NCBI GenBank assembly: GCA_027704905.1
Contig: JANIIK010000514.1
Location: 117,501 to 181,500 of the forward strand
From: Muraenolepis orangiensis
Lineage: Eukaryota > Chordata > Actinopteri > Gadiformes > Muraenolepididae
Reading direction: 5' to 3'
DNA length: 64,000 bases
Numbering within the stretch: position 1 is the first letter of the stretch; every line of letters begins with the position of its first letter. The notes beneath the pieces are model-generated. The model was not told the origin of the DNA and ran no database searches. It saw only the letters and a list, made by a program, of their open reading frames with translations. Both the position numbers and the translations under genes were made by a program. This document shows, piece by piece, positions 6,203 to 15,608 of this stretch.

Positions 6203-8424
6203 AGAGAGGGGCAGAGCTGTCAACCGATCACCATCTGGTGGTGAGTTGGGTAAGATGGCGGGGGAAGCCTCTGGACAGACCTGGTAAGCCCAAACGTGTA
6301 GTGCGGGTGAACTGGGAACGTCTGGTGGATGCCCCCGTCCGGGAGACCTTCAACTCACACCTCCGGCGGAATTTTTCGGGCATCTCTGTGGAGGCTGGGG
6401 GCATTGAGCCAGAGTGGTCTTTGTTCAAAGCTTCTATTGCCGAAGCTGCGGTTGAGAGTTGTGGCCTCAAGGTCATTGGTGCCTCAAGGGGCGGCAACCC
6501 TCGGACTTCGTGGTGGACACAGGTGGTCAGGGAAGCCGTCCGGCTGAAGAAGGAGGCCTTCCGGGCTATGTTAGCCTGTGAGACTCCGGACTCGGTTGCG
6601 AGGTATCGACAGGCCAAGAGGACGGCAGCCTCGGCTGTAGCGGAGGCAAAGCAGCGGGTGTGGGAGGAATTCGGAGAAGCCATGGAGAAGGACTTTCAGT
6701 CGGCACCAAAGCGTTTCTGGCAAACAATCCGGCGCCTCAGGAGGGGGAAGCGTGGGTCCATCCAAGCTGTGTACAGTAAGGGTGGGACATTGCTGACCTC
6801 AACTGAGGAGGTGATCGGGCGGTGGAAAGAACACTTTGTGGAACTTCTTAACCCAACTACACCCTCAATGGTAGAGACAGAGCTGGAGGATGAAGGACGG
6901 CAAACATCAATCTCCCTGGAGGAAGTCACTGCGGTAGTCAAACAACTCCGCAGTGGCAAAGCCCCAGGGGTTGATGAGATCCGTCCAGAAATGCTAAAGG
7001 CTCTGGGTGTTGAGGGGCTGTCATGGATGACACGTCTTTTCAACATTGCGTGGAAGTCTGGGACAGTGCCTGAGGAGTGGCAAACGGGGGTGGTGGTACC
7101 CCTGTTCAAAAAGGGTGACCAGAGGGTGTGTGCCAATTACAGGGGTATCACATTACTCAGCCTCCCTGGGAAAGTCTACTCCAAGGTGCTGGAAAGGAGG
7201 GTTCGGCCGATAGTCGAACCTCAGATTGAAGAGGAACAATGCGGATTCCGCCCTGGTCGTGGAACAACGGACCAGCTTTTCACTCTTGCAAGGATCCTGG
7301 AGGGGGCTTGGGAGTATGCCCATCCGGTCTACATGTGTTTTGTAGATTTGGAGAAGGCATATGATCGGGTCCCTCGGGAAATACTGTGGGGGGTGCTGCG
7401 GGAGTATGGGGTGCGGGGGTCATTGTTGAGGGCCATCCAATCTCTCTACTCCCAAAGCAAGAGCTGTGTCCGGATTCTCGGTACAAAGTCAGGCCTGTTC
7501 TCAGTGGGTGTTGGCCTCCGCCAGGGCTGCGCTTTGTCACCCATCCTGTTTGTGATTTTCATGGACAGGATTTCAAGGCGTAGTCATGGAGGGGAGGGGT
7601 TTCAGTATGGTGGGCTCAGGATTGAATCACTGCTGTTTGCAGATGATGTGGTCCTGTTTGCGTCATCAGTATGTGACCTTCAGCACTCACTGGATCGGTT
7701 TGCAGCAGAATGTGAAGCGGCTGGGATGAGGATCAGCACCTCCAAATCTGAGGCCATGGTTCTTAGCAGGAAACCGGTGGATTGTCTACTCCAAGTAGGG
7801 AGGGAGTCCTTATCCCAAGTGAAGGAGTTCAAGTATCTCGGGGTCTTGTTCTCGAGTGAGGGGAGGATGGAGCGTGAGATTGACAGGAGAATAGGTGCAG
7901 CGGGAGCGGTATTGGGTGCACTTTGGCGCACCGTTGTAACCAAAAGAGAGCTGAGCCAGAAGGCAAAGCTCTCGATCTACCGATCAGTCTTCGTTCCTAC
8001 CCTCACCTATGGCCATGAGCAATGGGTAATGACCGAAAGGACGAGATCGCGAATACAAGCGGCCGAAATGAGTTTCCTCAGGAGGGTGGCTGGTATCTCC
8101 CTGAGGGATAGGGTGAGAAGCTCAGTCACTCGTGAGAGACTCGGAGTAGAGCCGCTGCTCCTTCGCGTAGAAAGGAGCCAGTTGAGGTGGTTCGGGCATC
8201 TAGTAAGGATGCTTCCTGGTCGCCTCCCGAGGGAGGTTTTCCAGGCACATCCAACTGGGAGGAGACCACGAGGCAGACCGAGGTACAGGTGGGGTGATTA
8301 CATCTCCACACTGGCCTGGGAACGCCTCGGGATCCCCCAGTCAGAGCTAGTCGATGTTGCCAGGGAGAGGGAAGTTTGGAGTCCCCTGCTGGAGCTGCTA
8401 CCTCCGCGACCCGATTTCGGATAA
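6106..8424 (+). CDS. Rex3/RTE ORF part 2: reverse transcriptase
   Basis: This is the reverse transcriptase that copies the element RNA at the nicked target. The genuine homology begins after the frameshift, with VLDTRVKRGAELSTDHH (the endonuclease end), so residues 1 to about 25 are read out of frame. RT motifs in order are SGKAPGVDEI, VPLFKKGDQ, NYRGITLLS, FVDLEKAYDRV, LRQGCALSP and the catalytic LLFADDVVLF. The C-terminal part carries the family's WFGHLVRM segment and ends in LLPPRPDFG immediately before the GATG tail. The 2,319-nt frame has no internal stop. The element is probably inactive here because of the upstream frameshift, unless that is a sequencing error. Confidence 0.88.
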   Translation: MYMVPEHLRPKVNDRFCYRIIWPEAHVLDTRVKRGAELSTDHHLVVSWVRWRGKPLDRPGKPKRVVRVNWERLVDAPVRETFNSHLRRNFSGISVEAGGIEPEWSLFKASIAEAAVESCGLKVIGASRGGNPRTSWWTQVVREAVRLKKEAFRAMLACETPDSVARYRQAKRTAASAVAEAKQRVWEEFGEAMEKDFQSAPKRFWQTIRRLRRGKRGSIQAVYSKGGTLLTSTEEVIGRWKEHFVELLNPTTPSMVETELEDEGRQTSISLEEVTAVVKQLRSGKAPGVDEIRPEMLKALGVEGLSWMTRLFNIAWKSGTVPEEWQTGVVVPLFKKGDQRVCANYRGITLLSLPGKVYSKVLERRVRPIVEPQIEEEQCGFRPGRGTTDQLFTLARILEGAWEYAHPVYMCFVDLEKAYDRVPREILWGVLREYGVRGSLLRAIQSLYSQSKSCVRILGTKSGLFSVGVGLRQGCALSPILFVIFMDRISRRSHGGEGFQYGGLRIESLLFADDVVLFASSVCDLQHSLDRFAAECEAAGMRISTSKSEAMVLSRKPVDCLLQVGRESLSQVKEFKYLGVLFSSEGRMEREIDRRIGAAGAVLGALWRTVVTKRELSQKAKLSIYRSVFVPTLTYGHEQWVMTERTRSRIQAAEMSFLRRVAGISLRDRVRSSVTRERLGVEPLLLRVERSQLRWFGHLVRMLPGRLPREVFQAHPTGRRPRGRPRYRWGDYISTLAWERLGIPQSELVDVAREREVWSPLLELLPPRPDFG

Positions 8425-8455
8425 GCGGGAGAAGATGGATGGATGGATGGATGGC

Positions 8456-8683
8456 TTGTAAATCGATGTAATAACGTGCTTGTTACGCCGTCGATCGATG
8501 AGTCGATGTAAGAGGTTGTATCTGCCGTCTTCCTCGTCTTCTGATCGGAGAAATTGGGGTGGGGGGAAAGCTCGGGGTAAAAGACCACGTGACCAGATCG
8601 CCCACATCTCTGTTCGGACTGTGTTGCATCTGTTCGTACAGTGTTCGGACTCTTTGGGACTCGGTAGGACTTTGTTTGGATTC
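8456..8683. other. Unassigned 228-bp flank
   Basis: This lies between the LINE tail and the resumed tRNA-Arg. Short tcgatgta and ttcggac repeats are visible, and no gene. Confidence 0.6.
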
Positions 8684-8696
8684 AGGCCACTGGGGC
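8684..8696 (-). pseudogene. tRNA-Arg 5' end, separated from 2796-2861
   Basis: Acceptor and first D-arm bases (plus aggccactggggc). This is the other half of the gene split by the composite insertion. Confidence 0.9.
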
Positions 8697-8804
8697 TGCT
8701 GTTTGGGCTGTCTATGTTAACAGAGAATAATTGTGATAGTGAATTTGGTGGAAAAGAGGCCAAACCTGAGCCACATTTTGAATATGCGATGAAATGCTTG
8801 CAGT

Positions 8805-8876
8805 TAGCAGAGGATGGTTTTGATCGATCGACCTCTGGGTTATGGGCCCAGCACGCTTCCGCTGTGCCACTCTGCT
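8805..8876 (-). tRNA. tRNA-iMet-CAT: Initiator tRNA-Met (CAT), T-arm variant
   Basis: It is 72 nt with an intact CAT arm. Changes are gatcgatcg in the T arm, which breaks a T-stem pair, and one D-arm base (gctgtgcc). It is probably impaired. Confidence 0.6.
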
Positions 8877-8882
8877 GTATGT

Positions 8883-8955
8883 CACCCCAGATGGAACTTG
8901 AAAAGACAATCCCTGGCTTAGGAGGCCAGTGCCTTATCCATTAGGCCACTGGGGC
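8883..8955 (-). pseudogene. tRNA-Arg (CCT) with degraded B box
   Basis: It is 73 nt with anticodon CCT and an intact acceptor. The T arm reads cttgaaaagac on plus, so the T stem and the B box (normally GTGGGTTCGAG) are disrupted. Confidence 0.7.
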
Positions 8956-9054
8956 TGCTGTTTGGACTGTCTATGTTAACAGAGAATAATTGTGATAGTG
9001 AATAAGAGGCTGAACCTGAGCCACATTTTGAATATGCGATGAAATGCTTGCAGT

Positions 9055-9111
9055 TAGCAGAGGATGGTTTCGATCCATCAACCTCTGGGTTATGGCACGC
9101 TTACGCTGCTG
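9055..9111 (-). pseudogene. tRNA-iMet truncated at the retroelement junction
   Basis: It has the same anticodon-arm deletion as the copy at 448 (ggttatggcacgc). The 5' end of the gene is replaced at about 9104-9112 by LINE sequence. Confidence 0.85.
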
Positions 9112-10917
9112 TCTGAAGTGCTGAAGTCCCAGTACAAGGCGGCAGGAGAAGAGGAACGCACTGGCCTAGCCCAGCTAATGTGCATCCTTCGGAAAAACAT
9201 CAGAGTTCTCCGCCGGGCCGAGTGGCATCGGAGGCGGCGGCGCGAGAGAGCACGTAAACGTGCTGCTTTCATCGCTAACCCCTTCAAGTTCACTAAGGAT
9301 TTGCTGGGGCAGAAGCGCAGTGGCAAACTGGCCTCCTCGCAGGATGACATAGACCAACATCTGAAGCAGACGTACAGCGAACCCGCAAGAGAGCAGGAGT
9401 TGGGAGAGTGTAACAACCTCATAGACCCCCCTGAACCAGAAGTGCAGTTCAACATGTCGGAGCTGCAGCTAAAGGAAGTCAGGGAGGTTGTCCGCAAAGC
9501 AAGGGCAAGCTCTGCTCCAGGACCGAGTGGCACTTCATACAAAGTGTATAAGTACTGTCCCAAACTCCTGCTGCGTCTGTGGTACATCTTTACAGCCTTC
9601 TGGAGAAGGGGGAGGATCCCTGATCAATGGAGAGTGGCTGAAGGGGTATGGATCCCGAAGGAGGAAAACTCCACTCAGCTAGACCAGTTCCGCATCATCT
9701 CCCTGCTGTGTGTTGAGGCAAAGGTTTTCTTCAGCGCTGTTTCCAAACGGCTGTGTACCTACCTGGCAGAGAACACCTACATCGATACATCTGTCCAGAA
9801 AGGTGGCATTTCAGGCATGCCAGGATGTCTGGAGCATACCGGTGTGGTGACACAGCTTATTCGGGAGGCCAGAGAGAACAAGGGCAACCTGTCAGTGCTG
9901 TGGCTTGACCTGGAGAATGCATTCGGCTCCATTCCACACAAGCTGGTTCAGTTCACTTTGACAAAACATGTCCCAAGCAGGTGTAGAGACCTCATCGCTG
10001 ATTATTACAGCAATTTCAGGATGAGGGTCTCTTCAGGAGCAATAACATCCAGTTGGCACAAGGTGGAGATCGGTATCATCACAGGGTGTAATATCTCTGT
10101 GACATTGTTCTCCCTAGCCATGAACATGCTCACTAAGTCTGCTGAGCCAGAGTGCAGAGGGCCCCGCACAAATTCCGGACAACGGCAACCACCCATCAGG
10201 GCATTCATGGATGACCTCACAGTCATGACAGAATCAGTCCCAGGCTGCCGGTGGATTCTGAAGGGGCTTGAAGAGCTGGTGGAGTGGGCCCGGATGCGTT
10301 TCAAACCCGCCAAATCCAGATCAATGGTGCTGAGGAAAGGGAAGGTGGTGGACAAGTTCCGGTTTAAAATCGCAGACACAGCCATCCCATCTATCTCAGA
10401 GAAGCCAGTCAAGAGCTTGGGAAAAGTTTTTGACTGCTCTCTGAGAGACACAACATCTATCCAGTCGACCTGCACTGAGTTGGATGGCTGGCTGAAATCC
10501 GTGGACAAGTCAGGCCTACCTGAGAAGATTAAAGCCTGGGTCTACCAACATGGCATTCTTCCCAGGATTATGTGGCCCCTCCTTGTCTATGCGGTCCCTA
10601 TCTCAACAGTTGAGACCCTAGAGAGGAGGGTCAGCAACCACCTCCGGAGATGGCTTGGGTTACCAAGGAGCCTGAGCAGCATTGCACTCTACGGGAACAC
10701 CAACAAGCTGCAACTGCCTTTCAAATCCTTGGAGGAGGAATTCAAGGTAACTAGAGCCAGAGAAGTGGTTCAATACAGGGACTCAAGTGATCCGAAGGTG
10801 GCTAAAGCAGGGATCCAAGTGAGGACTGGCAGGAAATGGAGGGCAGAGGAAGCAGTTCAAGAGGCAGAGGCAAGGCTGCGTCACAAGAGCCTGGTGGGAG
10901 TGGTCACACGAGGTTGA
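9064..10917 (+). pseudogene. Reverse transcriptase ORF of the R2/NeSL-like fragment
   Basis: Codons before about 9112 read through tRNA sequence and are not part of the element. An Arg-rich linker (HRRRRRERARKR) is followed by RT motifs SSAPGPSGTSYKVY, GVWIPKEENS, FRIISLL, LWLDLENAFGSIP, and the catalytic box FMDDLTV in place of the commoner ADD. The thumb and C-terminal part reach KWRAEEAVQEAEARLRH. A TGA at 10915-10917 ends the frame, but the same frame continues with recognisable protein beyond it, so I read it as an in-frame nonsense mutation. Assignment to the R2/NeSL group rests on the order of motifs and the downstream CCHC, not on a search. Confidence 0.75.
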
Positions 10918-11336
10918 GCTGGGCTAGGATCCTTTCCAACTCCCCAAATGAACACCAGGGGGAAGGAAGGGTGCTGTCTAGTTCAGGAGGAGGTGAGAGC
11001 AGCAGTGGAGGAGACAAGAACCTGCAAGGCAGTGGGAATGAAGCAACAGGGAGCTTGGACGAGATGGGAGAATGCGGTTGAGAGGAAAGTGACCTGGGCT
11101 GAGCTTTGGAAAGCCGAGCCTCACCGCATCAAATTCCTAATCCAGGCAGTGTATGATGTGCTTCCAAGCCCGTCAAATCTGCACACATGGGGCATAGCAG
11201 AGACACCAGCATGCCCATTGTGTTCCAAGCGAGGAACACATCCTCAGTTGCTGTACAAGGGCACTTGGAGATGGACGGTACAGGTGGAGGCATGACCAAG
11301 TCCTGAAGACCATTGCTGAAGCCATCAGCGCAGGAA
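9112..11336 (+). mobile_element. R2/NeSL-like (RLE-type) LINE fragment
   Basis: An internal fragment about 2.2 kb long. It has a basic linker, a reverse transcriptase and a CPLC...H...C zinc motif near 11212-11260. In elements with a restriction-like endonuclease, that motif precedes the endonuclease. Both ends are missing: no N-terminal zinc fingers, no PD-D endonuclease and no 3' UTR or tail. The left edge lies inside a tRNA-iMet, and the right edge resumes in the iMet 3' spacer. Confidence 0.72.
10918..11336 (+). pseudogene. C-terminal CCHC segment of the same LINE, frameshifted
   Basis: The frame of the upstream ORF continues after the TGA with KVTWAELWKAEPHRIKFLI and a CPLC motif. Near 11236-11245 the reading shifts to another frame, which gives EHILSCC and then RYRWRHDQVLKTIAEAIS. 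Together these give C-x2-C...H-x4-C. It stops at about 11336, where array sequence returns. Confidence 0.7.
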
Positions 11337-11347
11337 ATGCTTGCAGT

Positions 11348-11414
11348 TAGCAGAGGATGGTTTCGATCCATCGACCTCTGGGTTAAGGGCCCAGCAGGCT
11401 TCCACTGCGCCACT
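11348..11414 (-). pseudogene. tRNA-iMet pseudogene with altered anticodon (CTT)
   Basis: The loop reads CCCTTAA on minus, so the anticodon position is CTT, not CAT. The D arm is mutated and the acceptor 5' strand is truncated. Confidence 0.85.
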
Positions 11415-11493
11415 CACCCCAGTCGGGACTGGGACTTGAACCCACAATCCCTGGCTTAGGAGGTCAGTGCCTTATCCATTAGGCCACTGGGGC
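11415..11493 (-). pseudogene. tRNA-Arg (CCT) with T-arm insertion
   Basis: It is about 79 nt. The anticodon CCT is kept but a few extra bases (cgggactgggactt on plus) lengthen the T arm and acceptor junction. Confidence 0.75.
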
Positions 11494-11601
11494 TGCTGTT
11501 TGGACTGTCTATGTTAACAGAGAATAATTGTGATAGTGAATTTGGTGAAAAAGAGGCTGAACATGAGCCACATTTTGAATATGCAATGAAATGCTTGCAG
11601 T

Positions 11602-11673
11602 TAGCAGAGGATGGTTTCGATCCATCGACCTCTGGGTTATGGGCCCAGCACGCTTCCGCTGCGCCACTCTGCT
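11602..11673 (-). tRNA. tRNA-iMet-CAT: Initiator tRNA-Met (CAT), textbook sequence
   Basis: All 72 nt agree with the copies at 1007 and 1912. Its upstream Arg partner is truncated at the array boundary, so this iMet would depend on its own internal promoter. Confidence 0.92.
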
Positions 11674-11679
11674 GTCCGA

Positions 11680-11697
11680 CACCCCAGACGGGACTCG
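11680..11697 (-). pseudogene. tRNA-Arg 3' end at the array junction
   Basis: Only the acceptor 3' strand and part of the T arm remain (caccccagacgggactcg on plus) before the tRNA-Glu spacer starts. Confidence 0.85.
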
Positions 11698-11779
11698 TAA
11701 ATTACACCCCAATGTTCAATGGCAAATATTACATTAAATTAGGAAAGAATAAGCCACCCACTCCAATACAGCCAATGCA

Positions 11780-11839
11780 TCCCTGGTGGTCTAGTGGTTA
11801 GGATTCGGCGCTGCCGGGGTTCGATTCCCGGTCAGGGAA
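11780..11839 (+). pseudogene. tRNA-Glu core, 60 nt
   Basis: The first unit of the array. A 12-nt deletion removes most of the anticodon arm. The acceptor, A box and B box (GGTTCGATTCC) are intact. Confidence 0.85.
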
Positions 11840-11978
11840 CATACATTTATGACTTTCTAATAACTGTTGTCTAAATGTTCAACGGAAGATCTTACAATAT
11901 ATTTCGGGTAATGTTCAATGGCAGATCTTACATTCAATTAGGCAAAAATAAGCCATCCACTCCAATACAGCCAATTCT

Positions 11979-12062
11979 TCCCTGTTGGTCTAGTGGTTAG
12001 GATTCGGCGCTCTCACTGCTCAACTAGTGGTTAAGATTCGGGTTCGATTCCCGGTCAGGGAA
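11979..12062 (+). pseudogene. tRNA-Glu core with duplicated D-arm segment, 84 nt
   Basis: The CTC loop is followed by a second copy of a D-arm-like stretch (actagtggttaagattcg) in place of the anticodon stem's 3' strand and the variable region. Confidence 0.85.
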
Positions 12063-12419
12063 CATACATTTATGACTTTCTAATAACTGTTGTCTAAATA
12101 TTCAACGGAAGATCTTACAATAAATTACACCCTCATGTTCAATGGCAGATATTACATTCAATTAGGCAAGAATAAGCCACCCACTCCAATACAGCCAATG
12201 CTTCCCTGGTGATCTAGTGGTTAGGATTCGGCGTTCGATTCCTGTTAGATTCCTGTCCTGTCCTCATTCCCGGTAAGGGAACATACATTTAAGACTTTCT
12301 AATAACTTGTCTAAATGTTCAATGGAAGATCTTACAATAAATTACGCCGTCATGTTCAATGGCAGATATTACATTCAATTAGGCAAGAATAAGCAACCCA
12401 CTCCAATACAGCCAATGCT

Positions 12420-12491
12420 TCCCTGGTGGTCAAGTGGTTAGGATTCGGCGCTCTCACAGCCACGCCCCGGGTTCGATTCCCGATCAGGGAA
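12420..12491 (+). pseudogene. tRNA-Glu (CTC), full length, mismatched stems
   Basis: It is 72 nt. The anticodon 3' strand is AGCCA opposite CGGCG, giving two mismatches. There is an A-box change (tcaagtgg) and a T-stem C-A mismatch from cccgatc. Confidence 0.75.
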
Positions 12492-13009
12492 CATACATTT
12501 ATGACATTCTAATAACTGTTGTCTAAATGTTCAACGGAAGATCTTACAATATATTTCGGGTAATGTTCAATGGCAGATCTTACATTCTATTAGGCAAGAA
12601 TAAGCCACCCACTCCAATTCAGCCAACTCTTCCCTAGTGGTCTAGTGGTTAGGATTCGTGTTCGATTCCCGGTCAGGGAACATACATTTATGACTTTCTA
12701 ATAACTGTTGTCTAAATGTTCAACGGAAGATCTTACAATAAATTACACCCTCATATTCAATGGCAGATATTACATTCAATTAGGCAAGAATAAGCCACCC
12801 ACTCCAATACAGCCAATGCTTCCCTGGTGGTCTAGTGGTTAGGATTCGGCGTTCGATTCCTGTTCAGGTAACATACATTTAAGACTTTCTAATAACTTGC
12901 CTAAATGTTCAATGGAAGATCTTACAATAAATTACGCCGTCATGTTCAATGGCAGATATTACATTAAATTAGGCAAGAATAAGCAACCCACTCCAATACA
13001 GCCAATGCT

Positions 13010-13081
13010 TCCCTGGTGGTCTAGTGGTTAGGATTCGGGACTCTCACAGCCACGGCCCGGGTTCGATTCCCGATCAGGGAG
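13010..13081 (+). pseudogene. tRNA-Glu (CTC), full length, disrupted anticodon stem
   Basis: CGGGA opposite AGCCA leaves only two stem pairs. The discriminator base is G. It reads the same as the copy at 14419. Confidence 0.75.
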
Positions 13082-13202
13082 CATACATGTATGACTTTCT
13101 AATAACTGTTGTCTAAATGTTCAACGGAAGATCTTACAATAAATTACACGCTCATGTTCAATGGCAGATATTACATTCAATTAGGAAAGAATAAGCCACC
13201 AA

Positions 13203-13278
13203 TGCTTCCCTGGTCGTCTAGTGGTTAGGATTCGGCGTTCGATTCCTGTCCTGTCCTCATTCCCGGTCAGGGAACATA
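13203..13278 (+). pseudogene. tRNA-Glu-like core followed by a T4
   Basis: This core lacks the anticodon arm and is followed within about 10 nt by catacatttta, one of the few units with a T4 run directly downstream. The unit at about 14613-14690 is the same. Confidence 0.6.
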
Positions 13279-14418
13279 CATTTTAGACTTTCTAATAACT
13301 TGTCTAAATGTTCAATGGAAGATCTTCCAATATATTTCGGGTAATGTTCAATGGCAGATCTTACATTCAATTAGGCAAGAATAAGCCACCCTCTCCAATA
13401 CAGCCAATTCTTCCCTGGTGGTCTAGTGGTTAGGATTAGGGTTCGATTCCCGGTCAGGGAACATACATTTATGACTTTCTAATAACTGTTGTCTAAATGT
13501 TCAACGGAAGATCTTACAATAAATTACACCCTCATGTTCAATGGCAGATCTTACATTCAATTAGGCAAGTATAAGCCACCCACTCCAATACAGCCAACGC
13601 TTCCCTAGTGGTCTTGTGGTTAGGATTCGGCGATCGATTCCTGTTCGATGCCCTTCCTGTCCTCATTCCCGGTCAGGGAACATACATTTAAGACTTTCTA
13701 ATAACTGTTGTCTAAATGTTCAATGGAAGATCTTACAATAAATTACGCCGTCATGTTCAATGGCAGATATTACATTCAATTAGGCAAGAATAAGCAACCC
13801 ACTCCAATTCAGCCAACTCTTCCCTAGTGGTCTAGTGGTTAGGATTCGGGTTCAATTCCCGGTCAGGGAACATACATTTATGACTTTCTAATAACTGTTG
13901 TCTAAATGTTCAACGGAAGATCTTACAATATATTTCGGGTAATGTTCAATGGCAGATCTTACATTCTATTAGGAAAGAATAAGCCACCCACTCCAATTCA
14001 GCCAACTCTTCCCTAGTGGTCTAGTGGTTAGGATTCGGGTTCGATTCCCGGTCAGGGAACATACATTTATGACTTTCTAATAACTGTTGTCTAAATGTTC
14101 AACGGAAGATCTTACAATAAATTACACCCTCATGTTCAATGGCAGATCTTACATTCAATTAGGCAAGTATAAGCCACCCACTCCAATACAGCCAACGCTT
14201 CCCTAGTGGTCTAGTGGCTAGGATTCGGCGTTCGATTCCTGTTCGATTCCTGTCCTGTCCTCATTCCCGGTCAGGGAACATACATTTAAGACTTTCTAAT
14301 AACTGTTGTCTAAATGTTCAACGGAAGATCTTACAATAAATTACACCCTCATGTTCAATGGCAGATCTTACATTCAATTAGGCAAGTATAAGCAACCCAC
14401 TCCAATACAGCCAATGCT

Positions 14419-14490
14419 TCCCTGGTGGTCTAGTGGTTAGGATTCGGGACTCTCACAGCCACGGCCCGGGTTCGATTCCCGATCAGGGAG
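14419..14490 (+). pseudogene. tRNA-Glu (CTC), full length, disrupted anticodon stem
   Basis: Duplicate of the 13010 copy, 1,409 bp away, with the same two-pair anticodon stem and G discriminator. Confidence 0.75.
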
Positions 14491-15608
14491 CATACATGTA
14501 TGACTTTCTAATAACTGTTGTCTAAATGTTCAACGGAAGATCTTACAATAAATTACACGCTCATGTTCAATGGCAGATATTACATTCAATTAGGAAAGAA
14601 TAAGCCACCAATGCTTCCCTGGTCGTCTAGTGGTTAGGATTCGGCGTTCGATTCCTGTCCTGTCCTCATTCCCGGTCAGGGAACATACATTTTAGACTTT
14701 CTAATAACTTGTCTAAATGTTCAATGGAAGATCTTCCAATATATTTCGGGTAATGTTCAATGGCAGATCTTACATTCAATTAGGCAAGAATAAGCCACCC
14801 TCTCCAATACAGCCAATTCTTCCCTGGTGGTCTAGTGGTTAGGATTAGGGTTCGATTCCCGGTCAGGGAACATACATTTATGACTTTCTAATAACTGTTG
14901 TCTAAATGTTCAACGGAAGATCTTACAATAAATTACACCCTCATGTTCAATGGCAGATCTTACATTCAATTAGGCAAGTATAAGCCACCCACTCCAATAC
15001 AGCCAACGCTTCCCTAGTGGTCTTGTGGTTAGGATTCGGCGATCGATTCCTGTTCGATGCCCTTCCTGTCCTCATTCCCGGTCAGGGAACATACATTTAA
15101 GACTTTCTAATAACTGTTGTCTAAATGTTCAATGGAAGATCTTACAATAAATTACGCCGTCATGTTCAATGGCAGATATTACATTCAATTAGGCAAGAAT
15201 AAGCAACCCACTCCAATTCAGCCAACTCTTCCCTAGTGGTCTAGTGGTTAGGATTCGGGTTCAATTCCCGGTCAGGGAACATACATTTATGACTTTCTAA
15301 TAACTGTTGTCTAAATGTTCAACGGAAGATCTTACAATATATTTCGGGTAATGTTCAATGGCAGATCTTACATTCTATTAGGAAAGAATAAGCCACCCAC
15401 TCCAATTCAGCCAACTCTTCCCTAGTGGTCTAGTGGTTAGGATTCGGGTTCGATTCCCGGTCAGGGAACATACATTTAAGACTTTCTAATAACTGTTGTC
15501 TAAATGTTCAACGGAAGATCTTACAATAAATTACACCCTCATGTTCAATGGCAGATATTACATTCAATTAGGAAAGAATAAGCCACCCACTCCAATACAG
15601 CCAATGCT

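Larger units (their letters stand above)
5090..8455 (+). mobile_element. Rex3-like RTE-clade LINE, nearly full length
   Basis: The 5' region has the start familiar from this fish family (gggaaccatcaccttatcg then ggtggagagg). The element runs through an endonuclease and a reverse transcriptase and ends in gataagcgggagaa followed by a (GATG)n tail at about 8433-8453. Rex3 elements are described as RTE-clade with a GATG tail. The coding region is interrupted by one frameshift near 6170-6190. Five-prime truncated relatives occur at 40731, 45405, 55480 and 62929. Confidence 0.88.
2862..8683. mobile_element. Composite insertion inside a tRNA-Arg gene
   Basis: A 5.8-kb block separates the two halves of one tRNA-Arg. 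It contains simple repeats, an L2-like tail, unassigned sequence, a GATA-like tract and a Rex3/RTE element. The possible 5-bp target-site duplication ggcca suggests that the outermost event was a transposition, but I cannot name the outer element. It has no host gene that I can support. Confidence 0.6.
8697..9111 (-). repeat. Arg-iMet array, continued
   Basis: One full unit and the start of another follow the composite insertion, with the usual spacer. The second unit's spacer lacks the T5 run, as at 2401. Confidence 0.9.
11337..11697 (-). repeat. Arg-iMet array, last units
   Basis: One and a half further units follow the LINE fragment. The array ends inside a tRNA-Arg T arm at about 11697, where tRNA-Glu spacer begins without any intervening DNA. 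Confidence 0.9.

Noticed and set aside
9104..11345. Identification as a Dewa-type tRNA-targeting Tx1 LINE
   Set aside because: Such elements carry an AP-type endonuclease. This fragment has a CCHC motif after the RT, as in RLE-type LINEs, and no AP endonuclease is visible.
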